From Planococcus sp. ISL-109 (GTDB lineage: Bacteria; Bacillota; Bacilli; Bacillales_A; Planococcaceae): DNA of 64,000 nucleotides. The position numbers were made by a program, and so were the translations under genes. Shown here piece after piece: positions 25,543 to 34,969 of this stretch (position 1 is its first letter; each line of letters starts with the position of its first letter). The notes beneath the pieces were generated by a model. That model did no database searches and was not told the origin of the DNA. It saw only the letters and a program-made list of their open reading frames with translations. The stretch covers positions 1-64,000 of the forward strand of contig NZ_JAGGPW010000023.1 in the NCBI RefSeq assembly GCF_018613655.1, written 5' to 3'.

Positions 25543-25647
25543 AAAGTAGTATTCCTCCTGTGTTTCTAGTTTCCTTCTTATTTTACTAAACCAGCAAGCT
25601 TGTGGGAAACATTGCGTGAAAAAAATCCATGAGGCGGTGCGAAAATT

Positions 25648-26202
25648 TCATTTTTCGTTCAATGATGTCCATTCCGATTTCAACATGCCGTAGACGACGC
25701 TGTCGACAAAGTGGTCATAGAGCCATTCTCCTTGGCGTATTGTGCCTTCTTCGGTGTAACCGAGACGGACCGGGACGTTGCGGCTTTTTTCGTTACCGAC
25801 CGCAGCACGGATTTCTACCTTATTGAGCCCGCGCTCCATCAGTGCATAATCGGTCAAAGCTGACGCGACGCGCGTCATGATGCCTTTCCCTTGGTATTCC
25901 CGATCCAGCCAATAGCCGATATAGGCGGTTTGTTTCGCTTCACTGATTTCATTGAACCCGGCAATGCCGGCCAGTTCCCCTTGGTAGACAATCGCGCAGT
26001 TAAGGCTTTTGCCTAAGACGAAATTGCTGGCGCCTGATTCGATGAATCTTTTCGTGTCGCCGACAGTTTGCGTGTGGTCGAGCCACGGCAGCCATTCCCG
26101 CAACATGTCCCGCGAGCGGTCGGTCAGCTCAAAAATCCGTTCGGCGTCGCTCGTTTCGACCAGTTTCAATGCCAATTCTTCATCTACTTTGTGGACGAAC
26201 AT
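25648..26202 (-). CDS. GNAT N-acetyltransferase (RimL/YdaF-like)
   Basis: A 184-residue acetyltransferase. The acetyl-CoA loop is visible as REYQGKGIMTRV, preceded by beta strand AYIGYWLD and followed by KVEIRAAVGNEKSRNVPVRLGY, the classic pattern of ribosomal-protein-serine acetyltransferases. WLPWLDHT near residue 40 is also typical of the RimL/YdaF group. The true substrate may be a ribosomal protein or a small molecule. Single gene. Confidence 0.88.
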   Translation of the reverse strand: MFVHKVDEELALKLVETSDAERIFELTDRSRDMLREWLPWLDHTQTVGDTKRFIESGASNFVLGKSLNCAIVYQGELAGIAGFNEISEAKQTAYIGYWLDREYQGKGIMTRVASALTDYALMERGLNKVEIRAAVGNEKSRNVPVRLGYTEEGTIRQGEWLYDHFVDSVVYGMLKSEWTSLNEK

Positions 26203-26345
26203 CCAAATTCACACTCCTTGAAATCACCTCCTAGCGTAGCACAAACTGCGCCTTCTGGGAGAAGCTATTTCCAAATCGACTAAACGTCATTTCCCGTCTT
26301 TTTATAGTACACTAAATGAAAAAGAACCGAACGGAGTGAACGCTG

Positions 26346-26573
26346 ATGTCCGGGCTAGTTGTTGTCATCATCACGTTGATGGTCGTACTCATCCTCCTGT
26401 GCCTCGTGTTGTTTTACGTCCGCCATAAACCGCATAAACTGCCGCCGCCCCATCACGAAGCGCAACTGTTGAAAGAGCGCTATTCGCGCGGGGAGTTATC
26501 GGAAGAGGAATACCGCAAACGCGTGCAGGAACTGGGTTGCCCGCCGCCAGTGAAGGACACGGACGATCGCTAG
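26346..26573 (+). CDS. SHOCT domain membrane protein (75 aa)
   Basis: An N-terminal membrane helix (about 3-25) is followed by a histidine/proline linker and a SHOCT domain (LLKERYSRGELSEEEYRKRVQ with the last residues just after). SHOCT domains are short oligomerisation modules at the ends of many membrane proteins. Ends 79 bases before the copper protein gene on the same strand. Role unknown. Confidence 0.78.
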   Translation: MSGLVVVIITLMVVLILLCLVLFYVRHKPHKLPPPHHEAQLLKERYSRGELSEEEYRKRVQELGCPPPVKDTDDR

Positions 26574-26651
26574 AAACCATTGTTTAGTTTCCTGTAGGTC
26601 GGGAAATCTAAAGAGTAGTGAACGACATTAAATTACGGGAGGTTTTACACG

Positions 26652-26981
26652 ATGGTGGAACATGCTAAACACGCACAATTATCCAACACACTCCACGAAT
26701 GTATGGTGGCGTGCAATCATTGCTTTGATGCTTGCCTACAAGAAGATGACGTGAAAATGATGGCCGAGTGCATCCGGCTCGACCGGGAATGCGCAGACAT
26801 GTGCAGTTATTTGGCACAGGCGGTCGAACGCAATTCACCGTTCATATCAGAACTCGCGAAAGTGTGCGCCGTGATTTGCGAAGCGTGCGGCAACGAATGC
26901 AAACAACATGACCATGATCATTGCCAAAAATGCGCGGAAGCGTGCTTCAAATGCGCAGAAGCGTGCAAGCAAGTGGCGTAA
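26652..26981 (+). CDS. Four-helix bundle copper-binding protein (Csp family)
   Basis: A 109-residue cysteine-rich protein with 16 cysteines, mostly in CxxxC or CxxC spacing along predicted helices (17, 21, 24, 28, 40, 47, 51, 72, 76, 79, 83, 91, 94, 98, 101, 105). This is the layout of cytosolic Csp3-type copper storage proteins, which bind many Cu(I) ions inside a four-helix bundle. No signal peptide. A GGGAGG site precedes the start. Lipoproteins at 31.7-33.4 kb and CopC/CopD at 51-53 kb give a copper context. Confidence 0.92.
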   Translation: MVEHAKHAQLSNTLHECMVACNHCFDACLQEDDVKMMAECIRLDRECADMCSYLAQAVERNSPFISELAKVCAVICEACGNECKQHDHDHCQKCAEACFKCAEACKQVA

Positions 26982-26989
26982 TTTACACG

Positions 26990-27015
26990 CGCCCGGCTAT
27001 TGCCGGGCGTTTTTT
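26990..27015 (+). terminator. Terminator after the copper-binding protein
   Basis: An 8-bp GC-rich stem (26990-26997 with 27002-27009) is followed by a T-run. Confidence 0.9.
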
Positions 27016-27038
27016 CATGGAAGAAATGAGGGGATAGG

Positions 27039-28520
27039 ATGGCAAAGCGGGTATTGGTCGTCGGTGCCGGAATCGGTGGTTTGACGGCCGGCTCTTTACT
27101 TTCAAAAGAAGGCTTAGACGTTCTCGTGCTCGAAGCGTCGGCAGAACTTGGCGGCTGCGCCGGAAAATACAAGCGGTATCCGTATTTGTTCCCAGTCGGA
27201 GCGACACTCGGGATGGGACTTGAACCCGGCGGCATCCATGAGCGGGTGTTCCGCCATCTCGGAAAACCGATGGATATCGAACCGCTCGAACGCGTCATGG
27301 AAATGGTCCACCCGACAGGCGTTTTCACGTTCCATAAAAACCGCACAACGCACGTACAGCAACTGGCAGGCCATTTTCCTGAGCATCGAACGGCGATTTT
27401 GTCGTTTTACGCAGAACTGTACCGGACCGCACGCATCACCCGGACGCTTATGGGGCCGCTCCCTGCCTTACCGCCCGCAAACGCACGGGAATGGACCGCG
27501 CTCACTCTAGCGCTGCGGCCTGTGCATACACGCTTATTGCCGCAATTCCGAAAAACGCTCGGGCAAGTTTTGAAAAAGCACGGACTCCATGAACTCCACG
27601 AGTTCCGCCATGTGCTCGACGGCTTGCTCATCGACAGCATGCAGACGACGAGCGAAGATGTGTCGTATTTGCTTGCCGCGGTCGCGCTCGACATATACCA
27701 TGAAGGCGCATATTACGTGCCGGGCGGCTTGTACCGCTTTGCGGAAGTAATGGCACAGAGCATCAAGGAAAACGGCGGAAACGTGAAAAAGCCGCGCACC
27801 GTCCAAACGCTGGAATACCGAAACGGCATCTGGCACGCGGCCGACCAGCGCGGCAATTCCTACGAAGCGGATGCGGTCGTTTTCAATGCGCCGATCCAGC
27901 TGTTGCCGGAACTACTGCCGGCGCCGCTGCATCATCAGCTGAAGCGCCCGCTGCGCGACGGCATCGGGACGGCCACGTGGACGACTTTGACTTTGTATTT
28001 GGCGATCGACACCGCTAAACTCAGAAGCTCGCTGCCTGAATTCCGCCAGCTCTCAAGCGGCGATGCGATGGATGAAGGCCATCATTTCTTCATGTCGGCT
28101 TCCCGACCGGACGACCGGCTGAGAGCGCCCGAAGGCCATCAAACAGTGACGATTTCGACGCATTCCAATCCGGATTATTGGAACAGCAAAGAACAATATG
28201 AAGCGATGCGCACGCAATTGTCCGAGCGCATGTTTGCCTTGATCGAACAGCATACCCCCGGATTCCGCTCTGCGCTCGTCCATTCTGAAAGCGGCGCGCC
28301 GCTCGCCTGGCAGCATTATACCGGACGCCCGAACGGCTATGTCGGCGGCTTTGCGCAGACGCTGGATGCAGCTTTATTCAATGCCATTTCGCACCATAGC
28401 GGCTTGCCTGGCCTGTATGTGTGCGGCGACCATATCTTCCCCGGCGGCGGGACGATCGGCGCCGCTGCGAGCGGCATCCACTGCGCACGCTCGATATCCG
28501 GAAAAGCTTTGCTGACCTAA
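27039..28520 (+). CDS. Phytoene desaturase-like FAD oxidoreductase
   Basis: A 493-residue flavoprotein. The FAD-binding motif VVGAGIGGLTAG and the following LEASAELGGCAGKY pattern mark the CrtI/CrtN/amine oxidase group. The C-terminal FAD contact GDHIFPGGGTIGAAASG matches carotenoid desaturases and isomerases (CrtI, CrtP, CrtO). It may act in synthesis of the C30 carotenoids typical of Planococcaceae, but no other crt gene is nearby, so the exact reaction is open. It starts 23 bases after the previous terminator and ends at a strong bidirectional terminator. Confidence 0.85.
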   Translation: MAKRVLVVGAGIGGLTAGSLLSKEGLDVLVLEASAELGGCAGKYKRYPYLFPVGATLGMGLEPGGIHERVFRHLGKPMDIEPLERVMEMVHPTGVFTFHKNRTTHVQQLAGHFPEHRTAILSFYAELYRTARITRTLMGPLPALPPANAREWTALTLALRPVHTRLLPQFRKTLGQVLKKHGLHELHEFRHVLDGLLIDSMQTTSEDVSYLLAAVALDIYHEGAYYVPGGLYRFAEVMAQSIKENGGNVKKPRTVQTLEYRNGIWHAADQRGNSYEADAVVFNAPIQLLPELLPAPLHHQLKRPLRDGIGTATWTTLTLYLAIDTAKLRSSLPEFRQLSSGDAMDEGHHFFMSASRPDDRLRAPEGHQTVTISTHSNPDYWNSKEQYEAMRTQLSERMFALIEQHTPGFRSALVHSESGAPLAWQHYTGRPNGYVGGFAQTLDAALFNAISHHSGLPGLYVCGDHIFPGGGTIGAAASGIHCARSISGKALLT

Positions 28521-28557
28521 AAAACGCCCGGCCTCAGTACCTGAGGCCGGGCGTTTT
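28521..28557. terminator. Bidirectional terminator between convergent genes
   Basis: A perfect 17-bp stem (28521-28537 with 28541-28557) with a three-base loop begins at the desaturase-like stop codon and ends four bases before the kinase stop. Confidence 0.95.
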
Positions 28558-28560
28558 CTG

Positions 28561-29937
28561 TTAAATATCCTTTAGCGGCAAAAAGATGCGCACCTTTGTG
28601 CCGCGATCGATTTCAGATTCAATTTCAAGCGTGCCGCCGTGCAGTTTGACGATCTCCTGCACAATCGACAAGCCGATGCCTGCCCCGCCGCCGGTTCGGA
28701 CGCGGCCTTGTTCGGCGCGGTAAAAGCGCTCGGTCAAATACGGCACATGTTCTTTGGCGATGCCGTGCCCCGAATCCGCCACCTCCAATAGCGCGCGGCT
28801 ATTGTCCGCTCTTAGGCGGATTGCGATTTCCCCGAGCGGTTCGGTATGGGCAATGGCATTATCGAGCAAGTTGATGAGCACTTGCAATAGACGGTCGCTA
28901 TCGCCTTCGACGAGCAGTTCTTCGTCCAGTTCCGCGCGGACGGTGAGACTTTTGCCGCGCCATTTCACTGCGGTTTTCTCCACCGCTTCACGCACCACTT
29001 CCGCGAATGCGAGCAGTTCCTTATTCAATTGCCCTTCCCCGCCCTCGAGCCGCGACAAATCAAGCAATTGATTGACGAGCCGCTCCATGCGTTCCGATTC
29101 CTCGTACAGGATGCCGGCGATTTTCATCTGATCTTTTGCCGGTGTCTGGAGGAGTTCGCTATAGCCTTTAATATAGCTGAGCGGCGTCCTCAGTTCATGG
29201 GAAACATTTTGCAGAAACTCCCGTTTGTTGTCGTCCTCTGCCTGGATCGAGGCGGCCATTTTCTCAAACGACCGCGCGAGTTCCCCGACTTCATTGTCGG
29301 CTGTGACACCGGTCGCTCCGCTAAATCGGCCTGACGCCATGCCATCTGCTGCTGCGCCGAGCACTTCGAGCGGACCGGTATATTCCTGTTGGATGCGCCG
29401 ACGGATCAGCAGTAAGGCGATGAGCGCCAAGACGCCGGCCGCAATGAGTACCGGCAGGACATTGAGGAATGCTTGCGACAGATCCGACACCGGCCGGTAG
29501 ACAAGTGCGACCGCTGTCAATTCTCCGCCCGTTACAACTGGAACCGCGGCACCGATGAGGTCATCGCCGAGATAAGCGTTCGCCCGCTCGATGATCACCA
29601 TCTCGCCGCTAGCCAACCGTTCGCGTTCTTCGAAAGTGATGATGACGTCTTCTTCCGGCGCCTGCAGCGGCAATGCCGAACCGAGCACCATCGGGTCATC
29701 GACGGTGACAGCTTGGATACCGGTGTTGTCCAAGTAATCATGGACGGTCGACAGCGCTTCGGGATCGTCCTTGCTATAGGCGTCCGCTAAGGCGGATGCC
29801 ATATCGGTCAGCTGTTCGCGCTCACTGTCGACGTATACCGCGTCGAATACAGAAACTGTGACAAATGCCAATAAAGCAATACCCGCTATGCTGATGCCTG
29901 CGAATAGCCACCATAACCTTGCATTGATACCTTTCAT
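28561..29937 (-). CDS. Sensor histidine kinase (HAMP, HisKA, HATPase)
   Basis: A 458-residue two-TM kinase. TM1 is about 11-33, an extracellular sensor about 36-155 and TM2 about 157-178. A HAMP domain follows, then the phosphoacceptor box SHELRTPLSYIKGYSE with His247. The ATPase domain has N-box LLDNAIAHTEP and G1/G2 motifs DSGHGI and GAGIGLS. It overlaps the response regulator stop by four bases and completes a lipoprotein-regulator-kinase operon. Confidence 0.95.
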   Translation of the reverse strand: MKGINARLWWLFAGISIAGIALLAFVTVSVFDAVYVDSEREQLTDMASALADAYSKDDPEALSTVHDYLDNTGIQAVTVDDPMVLGSALPLQAPEEDVIITFEERERLASGEMVIIERANAYLGDDLIGAAVPVVTGGELTAVALVYRPVSDLSQAFLNVLPVLIAAGVLALIALLLIRRRIQQEYTGPLEVLGAAADGMASGRFSGATGVTADNEVGELARSFEKMAASIQAEDDNKREFLQNVSHELRTPLSYIKGYSELLQTPAKDQMKIAGILYEESERMERLVNQLLDLSRLEGGEGQLNKELLAFAEVVREAVEKTAVKWRGKSLTVRAELDEELLVEGDSDRLLQVLINLLDNAIAHTEPLGEIAIRLRADNSRALLEVADSGHGIAKEHVPYLTERFYRAEQGRVRTGGGAGIGLSIVQEIVKLHGGTLEIESEIDRGTKVRIFLPLKDI

Positions 29938-30611
29938 GATGACACCAGCTTATAGCCAAGGCCCCATACCGTCTCGATTGCCGAACCGCCATCGCCGAGC
30001 TTGATGCGCAAAGTTTTGATGTGCGTATCGACCGTGCGCGTCGTGACATTCAAAGCCTGTTCGCCCCAAAGCCTTTCCATCAATTGCTCGCGCGAAAAAA
30101 CTTGCCCGGGATGTGTCAGAAACAACGCCAGCAAATCAAACTCCTTGCGCGTCAAAGTGACCTGTATGCCATCTATCGTGACACGCCTCATCGTTTCATT
30201 CAACATGATTCGCCCGTTGGTCAGAACCGGGTCAGGTTTGGCGAATCCGCCTTTGGTGCGCCGCAAAATCGCTTCGATCCGTGCGAGCAACTCGCCGCGG
30301 CTGAACGGTTTGATCAAATAATCGTCAGCGCCGGCGCGAAGCCCCTTCACTTTGTCCGCCTCGCTGCCCGCGATCGCCGTCAGCATCAATATCGGCACGT
30401 CCGAAAACTCACGGACTTTCCGGCAGACCGAAAAACCATCCTGTCCTGCCATCATAATATCCAAAATGACAAAATCAATGCCGCCAAAGCGCAGCCGCTC
30501 GATGCCTTGTTCGCCTGTCGGCACGCTGCTGACAGTGTAGCCCTCACCCTTGAGTGTACGCGCCAATAAATCGCGCATCGTCTGTTCGTCGTCGATTACG
30601 AGAATATTCAT
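29934..30611 (-). CDS. OmpR-family response regulator
   Basis: A 225-residue regulator. The receiver domain has D8/D9, phosphoacceptor Asp51 (VILDIMM) and the conserved Lys in LIKPF. The C-terminal winged helix (VTLTRKEFDLLALFLTHPG) binds DNA. It overlaps the genes on both sides by four bases (ATGA), so all three proteins are made together. The target promoter is not evident. Confidence 0.95.
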   Translation of the reverse strand: MNILVIDDEQTMRDLLARTLKGEGYTVSSVPTGEQGIERLRFGGIDFVILDIMMAGQDGFSVCRKVREFSDVPILMLTAIAGSEADKVKGLRAGADDYLIKPFSRGELLARIEAILRRTKGGFAKPDPVLTNGRIMLNETMRRVTIDGIQVTLTRKEFDLLALFLTHPGQVFSREQLMERLWGEQALNVTTRTVDTHIKTLRIKLGDGGSAIETVWGLGYKLVSS

Positions 30612-31561
30612 CGCTGCGCCTCCCTTATGGCGATCGCATGAGGGCCGGACGACACCGGAATTTCCGATAGCTTTTCAAAGCTTTCAGTATCGATGACCGT
30701 CACCATATCGCCGTCGAGGCTGCTGACGTACAGCCGATTTTCACGGATGGCGCCGTAATACGGATTGTCCGCGACCGGCAAACGCCCCCGTTCGGCGAGG
30801 TCTCCACCGAGTGCGACGACTTCGTGCGAGCCATGGTTCAGCACGAAAAAGCTATCGCCGTCCGCCAAAATTTCGATCGGCATCAAACCGATGTCGATGC
30901 GTTCCGTGATTTCCTGTGTTTCCAGCGAATAGTCCACGAGCTCGCGGTTCAATGCGCCGCTCGGGCCATGCCCCCCGACCAATAAATGGCCGTCTGTATA
31001 GGCGATGCCGTTCGGCCGGTCGATGATGCTGTAAGTTGCAGTGACCTCAAGCGTTTTTGCGTCCAACTCTTGTACGCTATGGCCGTAGACATTGGCTACA
31101 AAAACTATGCCGTCCCCGATTGTTAAACTTTGCGGGTGGGCATCGGTCGCTGCGTATGCTTCCACTTCAAATGGTTCGACCGAGATTTTCGAAACCCGGT
31201 CTTGTGTCGCGTGCGCTGCGTATAATGTTTCGTTCGCTTCCAATAATTTCGAGACGCCGAGACCGACTTCACCGATTCCCTCAAGTGCCTGCGTATCAAA
31301 ATCAAATGCATACAGCTGTTCTTCCTCTACCGACGACAGCAGGAGCCGGCCATCGACAATCGCCAAATCCGATGCGACAAACGGCAGTTCGATCTCACCG
31401 ACGATGTCTTCTGTTTCTGCGTCAATGACGGTCAACAGCGGCTCTTTCAAATGCGCGACAAAAAGAAGTTCGCCTCCGTCATCCGGAAAGACGTATAATT
31501 CTTTATCCGCACAGCCTGAAACTATGAAAACGAGCAGCAGCCCGACGATCCAACGCTTCAT
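30608..31561 (-). CDS. YncE-like beta-propeller lipoprotein
   Basis: A lipoprotein of about 317 residues with lipobox VSGC (Cys17), followed by repeats of the YncE/PQQ-type pattern (LTVIDAETEDIVGEIELP, VQELDAKTLEVTATYS, MVTVIDTESFEKLSEIPVS) that predict a seven-bladed propeller outside the membrane. ATG 31561 is chosen because the signal peptide starts there; the upstream frame to 31738 is not coding. First gene of an operon with a two-component system, so it may be the external sensing partner of the kinase. Confidence 0.85.
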   Translation of the reverse strand: MKRWIVGLLLVFIVSGCADKELYVFPDDGGELLFVAHLKEPLLTVIDAETEDIVGEIELPFVASDLAIVDGRLLLSSVEEEQLYAFDFDTQALEGIGEVGLGVSKLLEANETLYAAHATQDRVSKISVEPFEVEAYAATDAHPQSLTIGDGIVFVANVYGHSVQELDAKTLEVTATYSIIDRPNGIAYTDGHLLVGGHGPSGALNRELVDYSLETQEITERIDIGLMPIEILADGDSFFVLNHGSHEVVALGGDLAERGRLPVADNPYYGAIRENRLYVSSLDGDMVTVIDTESFEKLSEIPVSSGPHAIAIREAQR

Positions 31562-31639
31562 GTTCCTCACCCTTTTCCATTGCTGATGAAAGTATACACC
31601 GAAATTGTGAAATCCATTTGAAATCCGCATTCCAAAAAA

Positions 31640-31673
31640 CGAGAAACCGGAAGGAATGCCTTCCGATTTCTCG
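31640..31673 (-). terminator. Terminator of the F510_1955-like gene
   Basis: Arms 31640-31654 and 31659-31673 pair at 14 of 15 positions, just after the stop of the gene at 31675. Confidence 0.75.
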
Positions 31674-31674
31674 T

Positions 31675-32649
31675 TTACTGTACTTGTCCCGCATCCAAAA
31701 TTTGCGCCCACTCGCCTCCGGCATCCTGCGTAAGCCACGCATGGCCTTGTGCCGTATAAAGAGCGAGCTCTTGCGTATTTGCCGGATGCTGCGCCATATA
31801 GACGACGCCGTCTTCAGTCATTTCCGGCAGCGGAATTTCTTCCTCTTCACCGGAAAGTGCCTGTTTCATCAGTTTTGCTGCTCCATCGTATGTTGCGTAA
31901 AACAACGCATCTTCGCTAAAGAACACTGTCGTTCCAAGCTCGCCTTCGGTTATGCGCGAAAAGCTGTCCCCGCCGTCTTCCGACAAAAAGATCCCTTGAT
32001 TTGATGACGCTGCAATCATCATTGAATCGTCCGGATGCATCGCGAGATAGGCCACTTTTCCATCGAGCCCATCCGCTGCAGTTTGCTGCCACGATTCGCC
32101 GGCATCGTCGCTGCGGTAAAAGCCGGTGTCCATTTCGGAATTCGGCTGTGGATTAAAAACGAACAGATTGTTGCTATTGTAACCAGCTGCCATTTCATGG
32201 AAATCAGTTTCCCCTTCGAATCCGAGATTATCGAAATTTGCCCCGCCGTCCGCACTGCGCTTAATGCCGAGCGGATTTTGCATGCCGGATTGCATATCCG
32301 GGTGTCCCGATGTCACGAAACCTTCCGCCGTTGCATTAAAGCCCATAAAATCATGGTATTGCTTTTCAATTTCAGTCCATTCATCGTTCCGGTGAATTTT
32401 CAAGCCGTGATGCGAAGCGAAATACAAACCGCCGTTTTCTTCTATATATCCCATGCCGTGGACGTGATCGATCGAACCGTCAAACGGCACTTCAAGTTCC
32501 ACCGCTGCACTGTCCACCGCTGTTTCTGTTTGTTCGGTCGTTTCAGCTGTGTTTTCTGCCGTTTCATCATTTTGCTCTGTAGAATCCGCGCTGCAGGCTG
32601 AGACGATTAATCCCGCTGCCATTACCGTCCATAACCAGTTCTTTTTCAT
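31675..32649 (-). CDS. F510_1955-family propeller lipoprotein
   Basis: A 324-residue lipoprotein: lipobox IVSAC (Cys19), an acidic low-complexity linker (about 20-50), then a propeller with BNR/sialidase-type Asp boxes (SADGGANF, SDDAGESW, SEDGGDSF, TQDAGGEW). HVHGMGY near 63 is characteristic of this group, often annotated as a glycosyl hydrolase without proven activity. Such genes often lie near copper genes, which fits the neighbours. Divergent from the YdhK-like gene. Confidence 0.8.
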   Translation of the reverse strand: MKKNWLWTVMAAGLIVSACSADSTEQNDETAENTAETTEQTETAVDSAAVELEVPFDGSIDHVHGMGYIEENGGLYFASHHGLKIHRNDEWTEIEKQYHDFMGFNATAEGFVTSGHPDMQSGMQNPLGIKRSADGGANFDNLGFEGETDFHEMAAGYNSNNLFVFNPQPNSEMDTGFYRSDDAGESWQQTAADGLDGKVAYLAMHPDDSMMIAASSNQGIFLSEDGGDSFSRITEGELGTTVFFSEDALFYATYDGAAKLMKQALSGEEEEIPLPEMTEDGVVYMAQHPANTQELALYTAQGHAWLTQDAGGEWAQILDAGQVQ

Positions 32650-32810
32650 CGCTCGATCTTCCTCTCGTGATGTGCTGCTTCTATAGTTTCATGGTATGAA
32701 AAAAAGGTCAACTATTTACCCAAAATGAGCCATTCAAGCAAATTCATACATGTGGGGACGACATTCAGGTTATACTATATGAACGACTATTTTACGGAAG
32801 AAGGAATTTC

Positions 32811-33413
32811 ATGATTAGAAAACGAGTCCTATTCGCAAGCATCATCATCGCGATGATTTTCAGTTTAGGTGCTTGCTTTGATGGAGTCGGAGAAGACACC
32901 ACTCAACAAGATGAGCCGGTACAACCCGAATGGAGCGGGCAAACCGACCTTTCGAATTCCGGCGGTAATCATACTGAGATGGAGCATTCGAGTTCCGGCG
33001 AAGTGCCGGTTGGCCTGGAAGAAGCGGTGAATCCAACTTATCCAGTCGACAGCACAGCTACCATCCAAGCAGACCATATGCCCGGCATGGATGGCGCAAT
33101 CGCGACGATTTCCGGCGCTTTTGATACAACTGCCTACAGCGTCAGCTACACACCGGTAAACGGCGGCGAGGCTGTCGAAAACCATAAATGGGTGATCCAC
33201 GAAGAATTGGAAAAAACCCAAGCCTTTCCATATGCAGAAGGCGATGCGGTCATGCTTGATGCAGAACATATGACGGGAATGAAAGGCGCGAGCGCAGCAG
33301 TCGACTCCGCTGAACAAACGACCGTTTATATGATCAATTTCGAAGACACCAAAATCGGCGAAGAAATCACCAACCACCAATGGGTGACCGAAAGCGAACT
33401 GACAGTTGAATAA
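32811..33413 (+). CDS. YdhK-like DUF1541 lipoprotein
   Basis: A 200-residue lipoprotein with lipobox LGAC (Cys22), a polar linker, then two tandem DUF1541 repeats. Each begins with an HMxGMxGA motif (ADHMPGMDGA and AEHMTGMKGA) and ends at an NHxWVxxEEL-type segment. Histidine and methionine clusters suggest metal contact, probably copper (inference). Single gene with a terminator directly after it. Confidence 0.85.
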   Translation: MIRKRVLFASIIIAMIFSLGACFDGVGEDTTQQDEPVQPEWSGQTDLSNSGGNHTEMEHSSSGEVPVGLEEAVNPTYPVDSTATIQADHMPGMDGAIATISGAFDTTAYSVSYTPVNGGEAVENHKWVIHEELEKTQAFPYAEGDAVMLDAEHMTGMKGASAAVDSAEQTTVYMINFEDTKIGEEITNHQWVTESELTVE

Positions 33414-33415
33414 CG

Positions 33416-33449
33416 AAACGTCCGGGGATTGATATCCCGGACGTTTTTT
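33416..33449. terminator. Terminator between ydhK-like and nagA
   Basis: An 11-bp stem (33416-33426 with 33436-33446) is followed by a T-run. It can serve both convergent genes. Confidence 0.88.
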
Positions 33450-34588
33450 CAATTTTTATTAAAAGCGATTTCGCCGCGGCACAGTGTCAGCTCTACTTCC
33501 AAACTTTGCGTAAGCATCACCAAATCCGCATCCATCCCTTTTGCGATACGGCCTTTTTTTGACAATCCAAGTGACACCGCCGCATTGTTGGAGCTCATAC
33601 TGACCAATTCCGTCAATTCGCAAGCTGTAATTTTTCGGATGTTCCGCAGCGCAGTGTCCATCGCCAGCACACTTCCGGCAAGCATGCCATCATTAAGGCG
33701 TGCTCCGCTTGTACCGACCGACACTTGCTGTCCCCCAAGTTCATAGTCGCCGAACGCCAGCCCTTTCGCGCGCATCGCATCCGTCACCAAAATGAGCCGC
33801 TCTGGACCGATCTGCCGGTACGCCAGCTCGACCGCTGCCGTGTGGCTATGGATTAAATCCGCAATCAGCTCGACGCGTAAACTGGAATCGAGCATCGCCG
33901 CTCCGACAACCCCAGGTTTCCGGTGATGAAACGCGCTCATTTGATTGAACAGATGCGTCACATGGCGCGCACCCGATGCAATCGCCTGTTCATAGCTAGC
34001 ATCCGAATGGCCGATCGACACGATGACCCCTTGTTGATCCAGCATTTCAATGAATTCAGGGGCACCTTCCAATTCCGGCGCCAGCGTCACGATGCGGATC
34101 TTGCCGGCGCTATGCTTTTGCCATTCTTCAAACCGTTCGATGTCGGGCGCTTGAAAAAATGCCGGATTCTGCGCGCCCGCTTTATCCCGAGACAAGAATG
34201 GCCCTTCCAAATGAATGCCGAGCAACTCCGCTTCACCCGCCTCACTCTCGTAATTTCCTGCCGCTTGAATAGCGTGGGCAACCTGTTCGCTCTCCTGCGT
34301 CATCGTTGTAGCCATGAACGCCGTCACGCCTTCTTCCGGCAGCGCACGTGCCATCCCGGAAAGCGCAGAAGCATCTGCATCCATCACATCAAACCCAGCC
34401 GCACCGTGCACATGAATATCGATAAAGCCCGGCATCAAGATCTTCCCGCTACCGTCAATTCGCCGAGCACCAGACTCAAGCTGCGAACCGACGTCTATAA
34501 TGCGGCCATCCGCCACCAACACATCCGCCTGCTCCGCTTTATCCACATTGACCACTAAAACATCCTTAAACAATAAAGCTTCACCCAC
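33449..34588 (-). CDS. nagA: N-acetylglucosamine-6-phosphate deacetylase
   Basis: A 379-residue amidohydrolase that converts GlcNAc-6-P to GlcN-6-P in amino-sugar recycling. Metal and catalytic residues visible: H59/H61 (DIHVHG), the metal-binding Glu in HLEGPF (about 128), the HLFNQM helix, and the catalytic Asp in LVTDAM. GTG 34588 has AGGAGG seven bases upstream. Unusually alone: neither nagB nor a GntR-type nagR is next to it. It could recycle precursors also used by the ica operon. Confidence 0.95.
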   Translation of the reverse strand: MGEALLFKDVLVVNVDKAEQADVLVADGRIIDVGSQLESGARRIDGSGKILMPGFIDIHVHGAAGFDVMDADASALSGMARALPEEGVTAFMATTMTQESEQVAHAIQAAGNYESEAGEAELLGIHLEGPFLSRDKAGAQNPAFFQAPDIERFEEWQKHSAGKIRIVTLAPELEGAPEFIEMLDQQGVIVSIGHSDASYEQAIASGARHVTHLFNQMSAFHHRKPGVVGAAMLDSSLRVELIADLIHSHTAAVELAYRQIGPERLILVTDAMRAKGLAFGDYELGGQQVSVGTSGARLNDGMLAGSVLAMDTALRNIRKITACELTELVSMSSNNAAVSLGLSKKGRIAKGMDADLVMLTQSLEVELTLCRGEIAFNKN

Positions 34589-34969
34589 ATAAATCCCTCC
34601 TCACCAAAAAATCACCAGTTTTTATTCCAGCATCTACCACCAGTCATATGCAGAACCACTATCTTTAGTTTGTATTATACACGGATAGCGCTGCTTTCAG
34701 TTTTTCCTTTTTGGTATTCCTAGCTTCAGGAATATTGAATGCATTGTTCTTTTGTCTCCAAACGTTCCGCAGCTTCGCTTCACGTAAGCGCGAGGTTACT
34801 TTTCTAAATCAATACTGCAAGAATCCTAGGATATGTCCGGTTTTGATCGGTTCATTTGATTGGATAACGAGCTTAGTTAGATGAGCGGATATTTTAAGTA
34901 GCTGGATATTTCCAGCGAAAAGAAATACCGTTCATTTTTTCATGCGCAATGGATTCGCCAACTCGCTTT

